Assembly (NCBI GenBank): GCA_033807775.1
Contig: CM066325.1
Location: 21,013,301-21,077,300, forward strand
DNA from: Saussurea involucrata
Taxonomy: Eukaryota; Streptophyta; Magnoliopsida; Asterales; Asteraceae
Length of the DNA: 64,000 nucleotides
Reading direction: 5' to 3'
Shown here: positions 21,845 to 33,721 of the stretch, in pieces
How the letters are laid out: the number at the start of each line of letters is the position of its first letter
Numbering within the stretch: the first letter of the stretch is position 1
Program-made: the position numbers and the translations under genes
Notes under the pieces: generated by a model
The model's database searches: none
Seen by the model: the letters and a program-made list of their open reading frames with translations, nothing else
What the model was told of the DNA's origin: nothing

Positions 21845-21901
21845 GTACACCTTGATTATCTTGAAGATGGTGCAGATATACTAATCACGACATCTTATCA
21901 G
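21845..21901 (+). pseudogene. HMT: Captured exon of homocysteine S-methyltransferase
   Basis: A 57-bp open stretch flanked by TGTTGCAG (acceptor) and GTAATT (donor), encoding VHLDYLEDGADILITTSYQ. This matches, residue for residue in length, the conserved VHLDYLEaGADIiiTaSYQ segment near the N-terminus of plant homocysteine S-methyltransferases, which methylate homocysteine to methionine using S-methylmethionine or S-adenosylmethionine. The zinc-binding cysteine motifs of the enzyme are not present nearby. The exon sits alone inside the CACTA element, so it is a transduplicated fragment rather than a gene. Confidence 0.7.
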
Positions 21902-22346
21902 GTAATTTAATGCAGTAATTGAGTTACATACAGAGTTCAGAAAGTTCAAATATGTGATGATTCCATCATCTATTATTGAGTTACGAATACTTAAATTAGA
22001 AAACCAAATTATAAATTGATTATTTAGAAAACCAAATACCTTAAAAAGTTTTAATAAAATATCTTTTTATTTTTATAATTAGATAAATACTTTTAAACAT
22101 ATATCTAAATTAAAACCATCGATTATGTGATGCCAATAGTTTATGCAATGATTATTAAAAAAAATACTTTCAACAAACTTTTAAATTTTTTGTTACCGAT
22201 AAGATAATGTATCACGAGTGGTTTCGGTGAGAAGTGCCCCTTTTACTTTTTTCAATTGGTTTTTGTTTTTGAGGCATCACACATGAAATTCTGAAGTCGT
22301 AGTAGAAAATTTTCTGTTTTAGCAGTTCACTTGAAATTACTGCATT

Positions 22347-24175
22347 ATGGCGACCACCTCTACAAACACATCACAATCAAATGGTGCTTCGTCGACCTTG
22401 CAAAGTAACAAACGTGGTTCTACTCGAGGAGAGATCATAAAAAAAGTTAGAAAGCGAATGGGAGGAGCCAGGTTAACTGTAAACTTTTGCAAAGAGTTTA
22501 GGCAAGCTGTTGGGACAAACTCCGAGAAGTTCAATTACATGGATTGGAGGAAGGTCCCTAAATCTATCAAGGCTAGTCTTCGCGAGAGGATTTTGGTAAG
22601 ATAACCACGAGTTATATGTCTAATATTTTGTCATTCTTGTTCATTATCGTTAACGAATTTAATTCATTTTAATATTTATTTTATAGATAAATTTTGACGT
22701 CGACTTGTCTTCAAAGATTGTGGTTGATGTGATCTGACTTTCAAATGGGTCGATCTTTCAAAAATCACCGAGCAAAGCTACAGGAGCATTTCCTAAGATG
22801 CAATGGCGAGGAGGACGTGGAAAGAGCTAAAGGAATGAAGCCAACAGAATCGAGCGTTACAAATGAGGCTTGGCATATACTTTGCGATTATTGGAGTTCG
22901 GAGAAGTTTCAAGTAAGTTTTTTTGGATCCCGCCGTTGAGGCTGTTTGTATGCTATTTTTCGGATCCGACTTTTACTAATGGATTACGGACCGAATTTTC
23001 CATTAGTGAAAGTCAACTGTTATATAGTGATTGCTTTGCTGATTACTGTTGATTTTGATTCCATGTGGTCAAATTTTCAGAAACCAGGCAAACATGTTTA
23101 CTTCATCTCTTTTGTTTGATTGCTTTCAAATGCCATCCAACTATTTTTTGAATAAAAACAACTCTTTTCTGGAATTCATTATACATTGAAGGGACAAACA
23201 TGTCTCTTAGAAAATATTGCCACAGTTTGTGAAGGGTATTCATTTACGAGAATACATATAATTGGAAAAACAAGTGGATATGTTAAGCCTTTAGTAGATG
23301 TAATGTTCTGGTTAAAATTTTGACAAGTGAATGCTTATGTATATGGTTTGACATGTTAATTTTTGGGTAGAAAGCCTATTGTTGGACAGACCCGGGGTCG
23401 TAATGATCTAAGGAAACTGTACCATTTCATCTCAGTGTCGGTTGCTTTCTTTTTCTTTGGTATCGTACATTTTTCCGGTTTATGATTATGTTGAGGCTGC
23501 TGTTTGTGTAGGCTATGTCGAGGAAAAATTCTGAGAATATGGGAAAGCGAAAGTATGTTTCTTTAAATGGTACGGTGGGCACTCCAAATCACCATTTCCG
23601 AAATAACGATTCTTCTATCGGGGAGATAGAGACTTTCAGAAAGTTGCATTATAGAGAAAAAGAGGGTTGGGTTAACGACTATTCTCGCTCTTCATATGTA
23701 AGTTACGTTTAACGAATTCATTTTGCATGTCTTCATCGTTTTATAAATCACTAAGATGTATATATATAATTTTTCATGTCCATAGGAGAGTATGGTAGAG
23801 ATGAAGCGGCATACCGAATCAACCGAAAACCCGCCGGATGATCTAGAGATTATGCAACAAGTCTTAGGTAAAAGACCTGCATATATTCGGGGATGGTCTA
23901 GGGTCCCGAGCACTAGGAGTGACGCTACGAGTTCACAACATAGCAGCGGCACGTCAGGTCGATTGAGCCACGCCGAGATGTCTGCTAGACTTGCCTCGAC
24001 GGAGTCCGAGCTTGCTTCAACTAAATCTGAGCTCGCTCTTATGAAAGGTGACATGGCCGACCCGCGTCTATTGGTGAGGACGTTTATATGGACATTTATA
24101 TCTGGTCAACCGCTTCCTAATTTTTCATCTACACTACACGTTCAAGACAATGGTTCCAAGACCCGAGATCGTTAA
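22347..24175 (+). pseudogene. Ptta/En-Spm (Transposase_24-like) plant transposase ORF, broken
   Basis: Four exon-like blocks: 22347-22595, 22687-22912, 23512-23697 and 23786-24175, each flanked by GTAAG/GTAAGT donors and AG acceptors. Recognisable words in order are TRGEIIKKVRKRMGG, NYMDWRKVPKSIKASLRERI, MGRSFKNHRAKLQEHF, AKGMKPTESSVTNEAWHILC, SRKNSENMGKRKYVSLNGT, FRKLHYREKEGWVND, a region ending LGKRPAYIRGWSRVPSTR, and a C-terminal coiled coil (LASTESELASTKSELALMKG). This is the domain order of the accessory CACTA protein family Ptta/En/Spm. Block 2 has a stop near 22736 and needs a frame change to reach MGRSF, so the gene is broken. It is not the catalytic transposase. Confidence 0.75.
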
Positions 24176-24914
24176 ATATTGCACTATGATTTCGTTTGCT
24201 TTTTATAAATTTGGATGAATGCGAATTGATAGAAAGTTTGGTTTCTTTTAATAAAAGTTATCGTTTGGGATTTTCAAGAATTTGTTCTTATTAATTTAGT
24301 ATTATTAATTTGTTATATTATAATATATATATATATATATAATTATATATGAATATGCACCTGAAATAGGGACGAAAAATAAATAGAAAATATATACTCT
24401 TCAGAGAACGAATTGGATTTTTAAAAGTGTAACTAAAGAGGACTTTTAGAGAAGATTTAGAGTTTATGTATCTAAATAGCATGTTTAGAGAAGATTGTGT
24501 AAGCGTAACTAAATGATACTTTTAGAGAAGGTTTCAAAAAACTGTTACTAAAGACAACATCTTTAGAGAAGCTTTTCCATTTCCTTCTCTGAAAGTGTGT
24601 TTTTAGTTGTTCTTCTAATCTGTCACAAAAAGTATGAAAAGCGTCACTAATAATGACTTTTTAGAGATGTTTTTTGAGAAAAATTGACTAATCTTTAGCG
24701 AAGCTTTGAAAGTGTATCTAAAGCCGTAGAAAAGCGTCTCGAAAGGCAACATCTTTATAGAAGCTTTAAAAGTGTATCTAAAACCTTTACCTACATTTGC
24801 ATAGAGAAGCTTTTTGACGGAAATGAAAAGCTTCTCTAAAGGCTTTAGAGAAGCTTTAAAGGCTTTTAAGTACAAAACAAAACCTTCCCTGGAGGCCATT
24901 TCTCTTGTAGTTAT

Positions 24915-25441
24915 ACTTTAAAAAAAACCCCGAAAACTTTATTTCAAAAACGAATCAGCTGAACACAAATTGCAAAGAAAGTAATCAACATTCCATCTCA
25001 AACATCATAAGAGAAATGGGAAGCAAAGTATTAGCACAAACAGGTGCAATATGAACGGCCATTCCATCTATTTCCATATAAATCAAGATTCACTTAAACT
25101 AAACTAACAATTAAATGGTGTTTTCATTATATAGTAACTTTAACATGGAATCACCATTGAATTTCGAGCACTAGAGGTCTTCCTAGAGGCCATCTGCAAC
25201 TTTCATGATACTCGTATTACAGAACTGGAAACTGATGCTTACCTAGTCGTGGTTGAGCTTACATGCATCTAAGATATGTGTTTTTCTTTGGGAACTATTA
25301 AATGATAATTTCAGAATATTATCTTTTCATTTTGTTAGGGAAGTCTTCCACCAGAGAAGGAATCCATTATGGTATGATGCAGAATTGGAACAAAAATGGA
25401 GATACGATATGGTAGTACCGATGTTGAATGAGGAACCCTAT
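24915..25441. other. Stretch without a recognised gene
   Basis: Mostly non-coding. 25340-25441 is an exon-like open stretch after TTGTTAG (VFHQRRNPLWYDAELEQKWR and on), cut by TGTAACACCCC at 25442, which looks like the start of a gypsy LTR. I cannot assign a protein family. Confidence 0.35.
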
Positions 25442-25617
25442 TGTAACACCCCATTTGGGGGGTATTGGGGTAAGATGGAAAATGTGTAAACCTAAGGAAC
25501 GACTAAGGGTGTGGACAAGAGGAAAGGCTAGGATTAATGAGGTAACTACATAATTGGTCAACAAGGAAAAAGTGGAGAAACCGGCTTATTTTCCTAACTT
25601 TCGGCAGGGAGTGGGAG
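25442..25617 (+). repeat. Possible gypsy LTR start fragment
   Basis: Begins TGTAACACCCC, the usual opening of plant gypsy LTRs, and is cut after about 175 bp by a CACTA-type end. No matching partner LTR in the window. Confidence 0.35.
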
Positions 25618-25790
25618 CACTACAAAAAATCGACCCTATCAGCGACGGAAATTCCGTCGCTGATCCGTCACTGAAAGTAAATTCCGTCGCTAATATGTCA
25701 TTGAAAGTCTGTCGGTGTTCAGGTGGTGGGTGATACTATCAGCTACGGAGCAGCGACGGATGTATTCAGCGACGGATGTATTAATGTATG
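25618..25790 (+). mobile_element. CACTA-type transposon end (fragment)
   Basis: Starts CACTACAAAAAATCGACC. It has subterminal repeats built on AGCGACGGA, including a perfect 25-bp palindrome at 25639-25663 (TCAGCGACGGAA, central A, TTCCGTCGCTGA). The other end is not visible. Confidence 0.5.
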
Positions 25791-25959
25791 TTATATATCC
25801 TAGATCTAAATCATCTAATTAGTTTTTTGCTTCATAATCTAGAATTACTTATCTCCGGCCTGCACGTTATTTCATATTTCCAACATTCAAGTTTGATTAC
25901 TGACTGAAAAGAAAACACTAACACGTTAAATCTACCGTCCCAAATTAATAAGGCAAATA

Positions 25960-26167
25960 AGCACATACATGTACCTGTAAGTTCGTAATTACACTGGCCA
26001 GGTGTAATCGCCAACTTACCTTACATGACAGTTCTCACTACCCTATTAATCAATCTACCCGGTCTCACTAAGGTCCTCCTATTTCTCAGCTGTACTACTT
26101 GACGTCTACAGTTTAAGTTTAGGCCCGTCCGATCACCTAAATCTCTTAAACTAAGGCTCTGATACCA
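25960..26167 (-). promoter_or_regulatory. Leader signals of element H
   Basis: Primer-binding site 26167-26156. Outer pairing words CATGTA/TACATG (26027-26022 with 25974-25969). Inner hairpin 26008-25988: stem ATTACAC/GTGTAAT around loop CTGGCCA. Same design as elements A, B and C. Confidence 0.7.
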
Positions 26168-26169
26168 AC

Positions 26170-27667
26170 TGTAACAACCCAAATCAAGATAACCAAACAT
26201 GACATTCTAAGATAAGTAGTAACTGCCAAAACCTGGCTACAACAAAATTCTTATAATAATCCACAAGGGTTTATACGGAAAATAACCCTATTACAGCTGA
26301 GAACAATTCTAAACAGTCAAAAATTGGAGGTCTTCTATTCCCGAGATGCAAGCTCCAGCTTACATCTTCCCTTTCCCAATTCCAGAGCTTTCCACTAGCT
26401 TACCTGAAAAGTTTTTAGTTTTAAAAGCGAGGGTTAGACCATAGGGTCTAGTGAGTTCCCTCAAGAGCCACGCCGCAAAAGATACAGTTCATATAAAACT
26501 TTCAGTAAAAAGAAATATTTAGATGAAAACATTATGAACACACATTTAAGATTTTACACACACGGACAAGCTAATGGCACCACAAGGTCAAACACACTGT
26601 GACAGTAAAAAGGGCACCCACCGCCCATATGAAACACATTCATATTTCCACATATATGAGATCTCTCCCATTTCCACATTTGCCATAGCTCGTCCCCACA
26701 TAAATAGATTTCATCCACACAGTTTAAACCACACTTCCGTTCATTGAAAAGATTCATAATATGACCACTTAATCATGCATAATGTCCACATTTTAAAAGG
26801 ATTTAGACTAGAAAAACTCACCTGTTGCTTTGGTAAATTCCGCCTCTTGACTCCTTCCTCAGTTCCCACTTCCTAGGTAGGCACCTAGAATTAAAATGTC
26901 TAACCACTATTAACACTTGGGCTTACACACAAATTACACCCTAACCACCCCTTGCTTTGCGCCACCAACAAGTCGAGAAAACTCAACTTTGCGCCACAAG
27001 GCACTGGCGCAAACCTCACTTTGCGCCACCCACTATTGGCGCAAACCTCACTTTGCGCCACCCACTATTGGCGCAAACCTTACTTTGCGCCACTTGCCCC
27101 TGGCGCAAACCACACTTTGCGCTAAAAGGGTCAGAGTTGATATTTTACGATCTGAGTTCTTCCATGTTCAAATTTTCACGATTAAGACTGAAATTAACCC
27201 ACTAAATTCGAAGGAAATGATACCATACATGGTTATTAACATTCCCAAGCACATTTAATCAATCCTAATCGATTTTTAAGCAAAACTTCTAATCCAATTT
27301 AATCAAACTAATGGTTTTCCAATTTGCTTAATACTCTGCACCCAAAAATCAGATTCTTAACCCCCAAAACAGAAATTAAGAAGAAGATAGTTTAGATTGA
27401 TTACCTCAACTGATTCACAAGAACTTCGTTCGCCTTCAATTTCTCCAAAATTGCAATCAGCCGCCAAAAACTCTTCTTCTTTCTTCCTGCGTTTTCCCAG
27501 CCGCAAGCCACCAAGGATATTCCAAAGGAGAATGTTTCCTCCTAGGGTTTTGTGCCCATTAAATAACTCTTTCTCCTAATTGCCAAAAAGGCCCTCCAAG
27601 TTTCCCTTATTTTCTAATATTTACACACAAAATAGAAATTCCTTTAAAGTTAGACCTGATCGTTACA
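26170..27667 (-). repeat. 5' LTR of element H with GCGCAAA hairpin array
   Basis: A 1,498-bp LTR (TGTAACAACC inner end, CGTTACA outer end on the plus strand). Hairpin TAGACC/GGTCTA at 26435-26450. At 26950-27125 there are about four to five copies of a roughly 32-bp unit in which TTTGCGCCA pairs with TGGCGCAAA. Confidence 0.78.
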
Positions 27668-27748
27668 ATAAATATTTCCCTATATATATGTGATATTATT
27701 TTTCCTGTATGTAATATATATATATACATATATATTACATATAGAGAA

Positions 27749-27929
27749 ATGATATCACTGACCCCCTTTTTCTACGGCACCACCCTTTCCCCCTCCACTA
27801 AACCTCTTTTTCTCCTTATCCCTCTCACAACATTGTTGTGATTTTCAAAAGACACGCACGAACCAAATCAGGGGGCAAAACATGGAGGGGGAAAGGGTGG
27901 TGCCGGAAAAAAGAGGGTCGGTGATATTG
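27749..27929. mobile_element. Foldback MITE 1
   Basis: Two inverted arms of nearly 50 bp with few mismatches: 27750-27798 (GATATCACTGACCC ... ACCCTTTCCCCCTCCA) and 27882-27927. It lies between TA-rich microsatellites. No coding. Confidence 0.65.

Positions 27930-28012
<83 letters not shown>
27930..28012. repeat. (CT)n and (TA)n microsatellites
   Basis: Uninterrupted CT dinucleotides (about 27932-27969), then TA dinucleotides up to 28010. Confidence 0.95.
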
Positions 28013-28013
<1 letters not shown>

Positions 28014-28861
28014 CCTTAGGTTCAATAGAGAAGTGCAAAGTTTTTGAGAAATAGAGAAGTGATCTTGACCATTCATTCGGTCAAGATCGGTTATAATTGG
28101 TCAAAAGTTGCGATTGTTCCAAAAATAGAAGGGCAATTTCGTAACTTTTACAAAAAACACGGGCTGAGTTCATATATGAATCTGTGTGATTCACATATGA
28201 ACTATACGTTCACATATGAACTATACGTTCACATATGAACTATACGTTCATATATGAACCTTTGTAATTCACATATGAACTCTTTATAACTAATTCATAT
28301 ATGAATTTTGTGATTCATATATGAACCTTTGTGTTTCATATATGAAACTAATTAACTGTAGGTTCATATATGAATCAGTTGAACCAATTAACTGATTCAT
28401 ATATGAATCTTTGTGTTCGTATATGAACCTTTGTAATTTACATATAAACTTTTTTTTTAACTAATTCATATATAAATCTTTGTGTTCATATATGAACATT
28501 TATGATTTATATATAAATTTTTTTTAACTAATTCTCATATGAACAAATTAACTGATTCATATATGAATCACAAAGGTTCATATATGAATTAGTTAAAAAT
28601 ATTTTATATGTGAATTACAAAGGTTCATATATGAACACAAAGGTTCATATATGAATCACACAAATTCATATATGAACCTGTCCAGCGTATTTTTTACGAA
28701 ACTACCCTCTATCTTGTGCAGACCACGCGCATACCACGCGCATACCACGCGAGGAATTATCCTCTGCTTCTCGGTCAAAGCCGCCGATCTTGACCGAATG
28801 CATGGCCAAGATCACTTCTCTATTTCTCAAAATATTTGTACTTCTCTTTTGAACCATTCCC
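28013..28861. mobile_element. Foldback element 2 with a palindrome array inside
   Basis: Inverted ends of about 80 bp: left 28013-28098 (GGTTCAATAGAGAAGTGC ...), right 28780-28861 (the same words inverted). Flanked by TA repeats. The interior (28155-28680) is almost entirely repeated TTCATATATGAA-type palindromes. No ORF. Confidence 0.7.
28155..28680. repeat. Array of TTCATATATGAA palindromes
   Basis: Around twenty-five copies of the 12-bp palindrome TTCATATATGAA or one-base variants (TTCACATATGAA, TTTATATATGAA), spaced about 15-30 bp and separated by short words such as CTTTGTG and TAACTAA. Confidence 0.85.
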
Positions 28862-28869
28862 TATATATA

Positions 28870-30348
28870 TATATTTGTGTGTGTGTGTGAATTATGTAAC
28901 ATGTACCTAAAGTTTGATAGTTTTTTGTAAAAACAAAAAATAATTGCAAAAATAACATGATACGATTTTACCCATGGCCCAATGTGCCTTTTTTAACGAC
29001 GTTAATGACCAGGTCCCGATTTAAAGAAAAATTCCAAACCTAAAGGAACAAATGTCTCACTTTCAAATATATCACTAAACCAATGGGACCAAAAGTGAAG
29101 TTTACTCAAAGAATAAGTAAAAGGACCAAAGAATCTTTAGGTTAACTAATTTTTTTAACTAGAGTTAGTCACTTGGGACAAGAGTGAAAGAAAATGATAA
29201 CCAGAGTGATTAAAGCTGTGATTAATTTAAAAATGAGACCAAACTTTATAATAAGTGACAATCAAAAAGATAAAAATGTAATTTACTTATTAAAAAACAT
29301 CCCAAGTGCTTGGAATAGCCAACTTTTGACATATACTTCTTTCTAACGTGGGATGTCTCCAAGACTCTAAACATATCATTTGAAACAAAGAAAATGAGGA
29401 TTTTTTGATGGTTTTGGAATCCAAGAAATTTTTTAGAATCTTCTTTAAAATAAAAAAGTATGAAATAATGTAATTTTTTTAAATTAAGAGAACTCTCTCA
29501 AATTAGTTATTGCAACCAATAATGAGTGATAAAGATTAAATGTATAGGAAAGATATTAATATTTTATTAAATGTATTGAATATTTAAATACTATCAATGT
29601 TGTAATATTTAAATTCAAGAAGTTTTTGGAGTTGAATACAACTGAGTTAAGATTTTTGTCTAGCATGTGCACCTTTAAGGTAGATCAAAAGCCCGTAAAC
29701 TCATGGTTTGATCATGTGGATGCGCGGTCAACATAGTTTGATTTAGGAAAAAATCAATTATGTCGATTTATGATAGGATAAGTTTATCCAAACAGAACCT
29801 TTTAAGCATGATGCAAGACAATCATGATGTATTTTTAGCCGAATTCCATTGTTTCAAGAGAAATTTTCTGCTTTTTTGTTGATTTCCAGAGAGTTTCGGT
29901 TTTTTGGTTAATTTCGAGAGAATTTTTTGGTTGATTTAAATGGACGTTTTCAGTTTTTTGGTTGATAACCTTTGTATTTTCTAATATCTTGAAGCACCAC
30001 TCAAAGTTAATTACGAGTGCAACTTTAATACCAAAAAAAGCTCTACCTGCAAAAGTTCATGAGTCGAGCAGTTGCAGAGGTCCCGGGCCTTCCTAAATGT
30101 CATTTCTTTTTGAAGATTCTAACTTATTATTCTCATTTTAAAAACATTACGGAAAATATGTTGTCAATGTTGCATATCATTTTTGTTATTATCCAATTTC
30201 ACAAGTAAAATAGAAAGAAAAAAAATTGTTTGTTGATAAAGAAATTTCCAAGAAAACTAATGTTCCAACTTTTTCCTTCTATATATATAGTATATCTAAG
30301 CATCATATATCAAGTTAAAACTTCAATTCCCCTTGTCTAGCTAACAAG
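28870..30348. other. Intergenic region upstream of the membrane-protein gene
   Basis: AT-rich with no ORF. A TATA-like CTATATATATAGTATATC at about 30280 lies roughly 65 bp before the next start codon and is a likely core promoter element. Confidence 0.45.
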
Positions 30349-32525
30349 ATGAATTGGCAATCTTCTCAGGATGCCATGTCGTGGGTGGGGTTGTTGTCTG
30401 TTGCTGCAGCATCTCTCATTTGCATTCTTTTAATGGCCGTCGATGTCTTTCAAGGTTTTCGACATCGAAAACTATGGTTTCCATGCAGATTTTTCACCAT
30501 CAATGCTACCTCCGTCACATTGATAGCAACATCAATAGCAATGAAGATACTAACAACCGACATTCCAAACTACGATCATAGTAGTTGGTTTGTAATGTCT
30601 ACCAGCATCGTTTTCCTGTTCACCATGTTAGCCAACTTTCTCCCATCTTTAGGAAGTATGGACGACAAGAAACTTTTCACAAACATCATAGCCTTGGGTA
30701 TTCTCATAGTCATCGTTACTGTAAGTACATGCATTAAAAACGTTTTCAGTGTTTCTCTTACATTTCTCGTGGCAAAAATGGCGGTCATGGCATTTTTCCT
30801 TTTATGGCCATTTTGGGTAGCTTTAGCAATTCCAACATCTAGAAGAGTTTTACAACACCAGTACCAGGAATTGCACAAATTGACCTTAGAGACAAACTTC
30901 TCCTCCGAGCAACTCATACATCATGTTAAAAAGTATTGGATAATGGCGGAACCGGTAACCCCCAATTTGTGCTAGCTTCTTCACCATTCTCTTCTACTTC
31001 TGGGTTGGCCTGCACATTCTTTGCTACTAAGTCAATTTCCAATTTGATAGCCAAGGGGTATATGAAATCACATTATTGGGATGGACCATCAAATGATAGG
31101 TGGTTAATCAGTGGAATTCTAACAATGCAATCAATTGGGATTGTAGTAGGTAGCATTGCACCAATTTTTAGATCTATCACAACTACCACTTATTTCAACC
31201 CTTCCATTCTAAACATGTTTAGAGTCGGGAAACATTGGACCGAAAGGCTTCAGCAATGGAAGTACATCCAAGTCACTTCACATATCCCAGGCCGTCATTG
31301 CAAAAACGTTTTCAATTATGTCAAAAATATGATTTTGAACTTTTGTATAGCATTTCAGATAATGCTTGTGGTTATATGTAAAACGGCATCTCTCGTTCCC
31401 ACATGCATTACACTCTTATTCTATTCTTGTTGCCATTTCTTCAACACATTGTTGAAAAGGTTTAAAAAGGACTCTGGTGCATCCAACGACAATGTGGGAT
31501 CAGAGATTGAAGAATATACTGGTTATGTTCTACAAATTGAAGACGAGGCTAAACTTACAAATAGAGCATTGAGAAATATGCTCAGATCTATAACTAAACT
31601 TCTTCACGAGTCTGAAAAGAACCAACCAACAAATCTTGTCAAGTTTCTAGAGAAATCTACAGGATTCACTGGAGTAGAGTTTGACAATGACCAAGTCCCA
31701 CGTTTACATCCGGAAGAAACCCACAATTGCTGGAGCCTAGTTATAGTAACATTAACAGCCGTTGCCCTAGCACTTCCAAACGTTGCAAATGGTCAAGTCA
31801 AGGGGTTACGTGCTAGCATGAGCGAAGGCCTCCAATTTGTTAAACATATTGAAGAAACTCTAAATGCAAATGGTGACTTGGTAAAGGCAAGAAATACAGG
31901 TAGACGTGTATGGACTGAAGTCGAAGTACACTCCACCTGGCTACAAATGGATCTTCAAAAGATGCTTCGTAAAGGAAAAATGTCAAAGGAGATTCTTCAA
32001 TGGTTGGGTGATGAAGCAGTAAAGATTGTGACACAGTTCAAGAGAAGCAAAATTACAAGTGTAGATGACTCACTTCATAACTTCATTGCTGCGAATTCCA
32101 TGTACAGAATCAGCCAAACCATACTGATCCATTGCAATGAACAAGAAAATTGGCCAACAGATGTGAAACTTTTTGAGTGGATTTCAACAATAATCTCAGA
32201 TCTATTATGGGCTTGCTTTACCAACTTACCACGTGTCATAATTCTAAAGTGTCATCACGAGGCAATAGAGAAAAGGGAAGATAGCATCAGGACTGCAGCT
32301 CGTCTGCTTGGTAAATCCAAAAAGATTCTAACCATCCTTGAACAACGCCAACTTCCAAGACTAGATATGGAGTCGATGGCATACATTGATAAGTGGCATG
32401 CATTACCAAAGAGTCAGATACCTAATGTTCCTGCTTCTTCAGTTGGGATTCGGTCACCTTCTTTAATTGGGATTCAGTCGCCTTCTTCACGTCCTAATAA
32501 AGCGGTTAGAGTGACTATTAGGTAA
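30349..32525 (+). pseudogene. Plant multi-pass membrane protein of unknown function, single-exon, frameshifted
   Basis: Two overlapping frames (30349-30975, 208 codons; 30936-32525) read as one protein of about 725 residues if a single missing base near 30948 is allowed for: the first ends KKYWIMAEPV..., while the second continues with GNPQFVLASS. The first half has five hydrophobic segments (near residues 10-31, 47-67, 80-100, 108-130, 133-158). The second has about four more, then a long soluble helical part and a Ser/Pro-rich tail with repeated IRSPS/IQSPS. Similar uncharacterised proteins with the FRHRKLWFPCRFF-type motif are common in plants; no function is known to me. The break could be a real mutation or an assembly error, because the rest is clean. 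Confidence 0.7.
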
Positions 32526-32788
32526 TGAGTGTGCATCTATTTCATACTTTAGACATCCAAAAAGGCTTCTCATAATTAGCATATATATCATAAATAACAC
32601 TACCTGTATGGTATTTTCGCTTAATGCTAATACCATTCCATTCCATTGTACATGACCACGTTAGACATGTGGAATTGAAATTGATTTATCTTGAAATTTG
32701 TCACAAAGGGTAAGCATAGTGATCTTAACAAACAGGAAATCCAAACTCCCTTTTAAACATATTTTAAATTTTTAGCATATAGCAAACT

Positions 32789-33070
32789 TGTTGAATACTA
32801 ACTTATTAATCCATGTAAGTCAAATATTTATGTATGTATATAAGTTAAGGCAGTTAAGTTTGTGAAGGGACATGTCGTTTAGAATAGTTGTGTCTGTTAG
32901 AAAAGTCATACCAATTAGTGAACCGGTATGATGGTTCGTATGTGTCTATTGGGAAAGTATAAATACCCATGTAAACTACTTTGTAAACCAACGATTGTTT
33001 ACCAATAAAATTAGTGTGATTATTATTGTGATTCAATTGTTCATAGAAAGTACCGAGCAGTGGTACAACA
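32789..33070 (+). repeat. 5' LTR of the gag-only element
   Basis: 282 bp, TGTTGAATAC ... GGTACAACA. TATA-like GTATAAATACC at about 32957; AATAAA at about 33004. Confidence 0.92.
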
Positions 33071-33083
33071 GTGGTATCAGAGC

Positions 33084-33721
33084 CGAAGGTTCGAACCAGA
33101 GAAGAGAGAGAGAGAAGAAATTGATCGGGATTAGATCAATAGAAAAAAAAATCGATTAAGAGAAGAACCGATCGGGATTAGATCGTTCTTCAGAAAGGGT
33201 TAGAGAAACCCTAGTTCGATTCAGAAAAATCGAATAGAGAAAAAGACGTACCCGGTTGTGCGAAGGAGAAACCGCCGCCGTGTGCTTGCCGGAGAAGAGA
33301 ACAGACAAGAGTAACCACCATTACCAGAGAAGAAAAGTGAAACACCGATTAACCACCACCATCGTTTGATTAGAAAGAAAACCAGAAGAAGAACTAGGGA
33401 CGATTGCAGTGTTGCCCTAATTGCGTGTAGAAGGAAGAAGGAAGGAAGCAGAAGCGTGTTTTATTTAGGAATAGAAAGGAACGCAGTTTATCATTTGGGA
33501 TTTGGGAATAAAAGAACGCCACTTTATAAAGCCCACAAGAATTCAAAAGGCCCAAGGGAAAATTAACAGGTTTTATATTTCCAATACTTGTTTTTTCTAT
33601 TAGAGGAATAAATTAGAAAAATTTAGAATTTGCATATTACTATTGTGGATTAGACAGAAAGATTTAAGTTCGACTGTTATTAGAATTATATTGTTTTTAG
33701 AAGAAAACCAAATCGAAAGAT
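33084..33721 (+). other. Leader of the gag-only element
   Basis: 640 bp between primer site and gag ATG, purine-rich (GAGAAGAGA-type words), no conserved ORF. It would be the untranslated leader and packaging region. Confidence 0.55.

Larger units (their letters stand above)
18249..24911 (+). mobile_element. CACTA (En/Spm) transposon
   Basis: The left end is CACTACAAAGAGAATGGGCT (18249). The right end read inward is ACTACAAGAGAAATGGCC (from 24911), so the terminal C is missing there. Flanks are TAT (18246-18248) and TAT (24912-24914), the 3-bp duplication typical of CACTA. Both subterminal regions (18260-18460; 24400-24890) are packed with TTTAGAGAAG / GTATCTAAA words. Cargo: a broken Ptta-type transposase ORF, a captured host exon, and a nested Harbinger element. 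The catalytic DDE transposase is not seen. Confidence 0.8.
25800..27667 (-). mobile_element. Gypsy element, 5' LTR and leader only (element H)
   Basis: Minus strand: LTR 27667 to 26170, primer-binding site TGGTATCAGAGC (26167-26156), and a leader with the CTGGCCA-loop hairpin (26008-25988) and an acceptor-like TTTCTTTTCAG near 25912. No gag follows; the element breaks off near 25800 (approximate). The outer flank is ATAAA (27668-27672). Confidence 0.72.

Noticed and set aside
26917..27258. Open frame of 113 codons with RKPHFAPPTIGAN repeats
   Set aside because: Read through the GCGCAAA hairpin array of the element H LTR.
28155..28680. CRISPR array
   Set aside because: The repeats are short palindromes with irregular spacing inside a plant foldback element; there are no cas genes and the genome is eukaryotic.
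30936..30975. Programmed ribosomal frameshift joining the two halves of the membrane protein
   Set aside because: No slippery heptamer or downstream pseudoknot is visible, and such frameshifting is not known for nuclear plant genes of this kind; mutation or assembly error is simpler.
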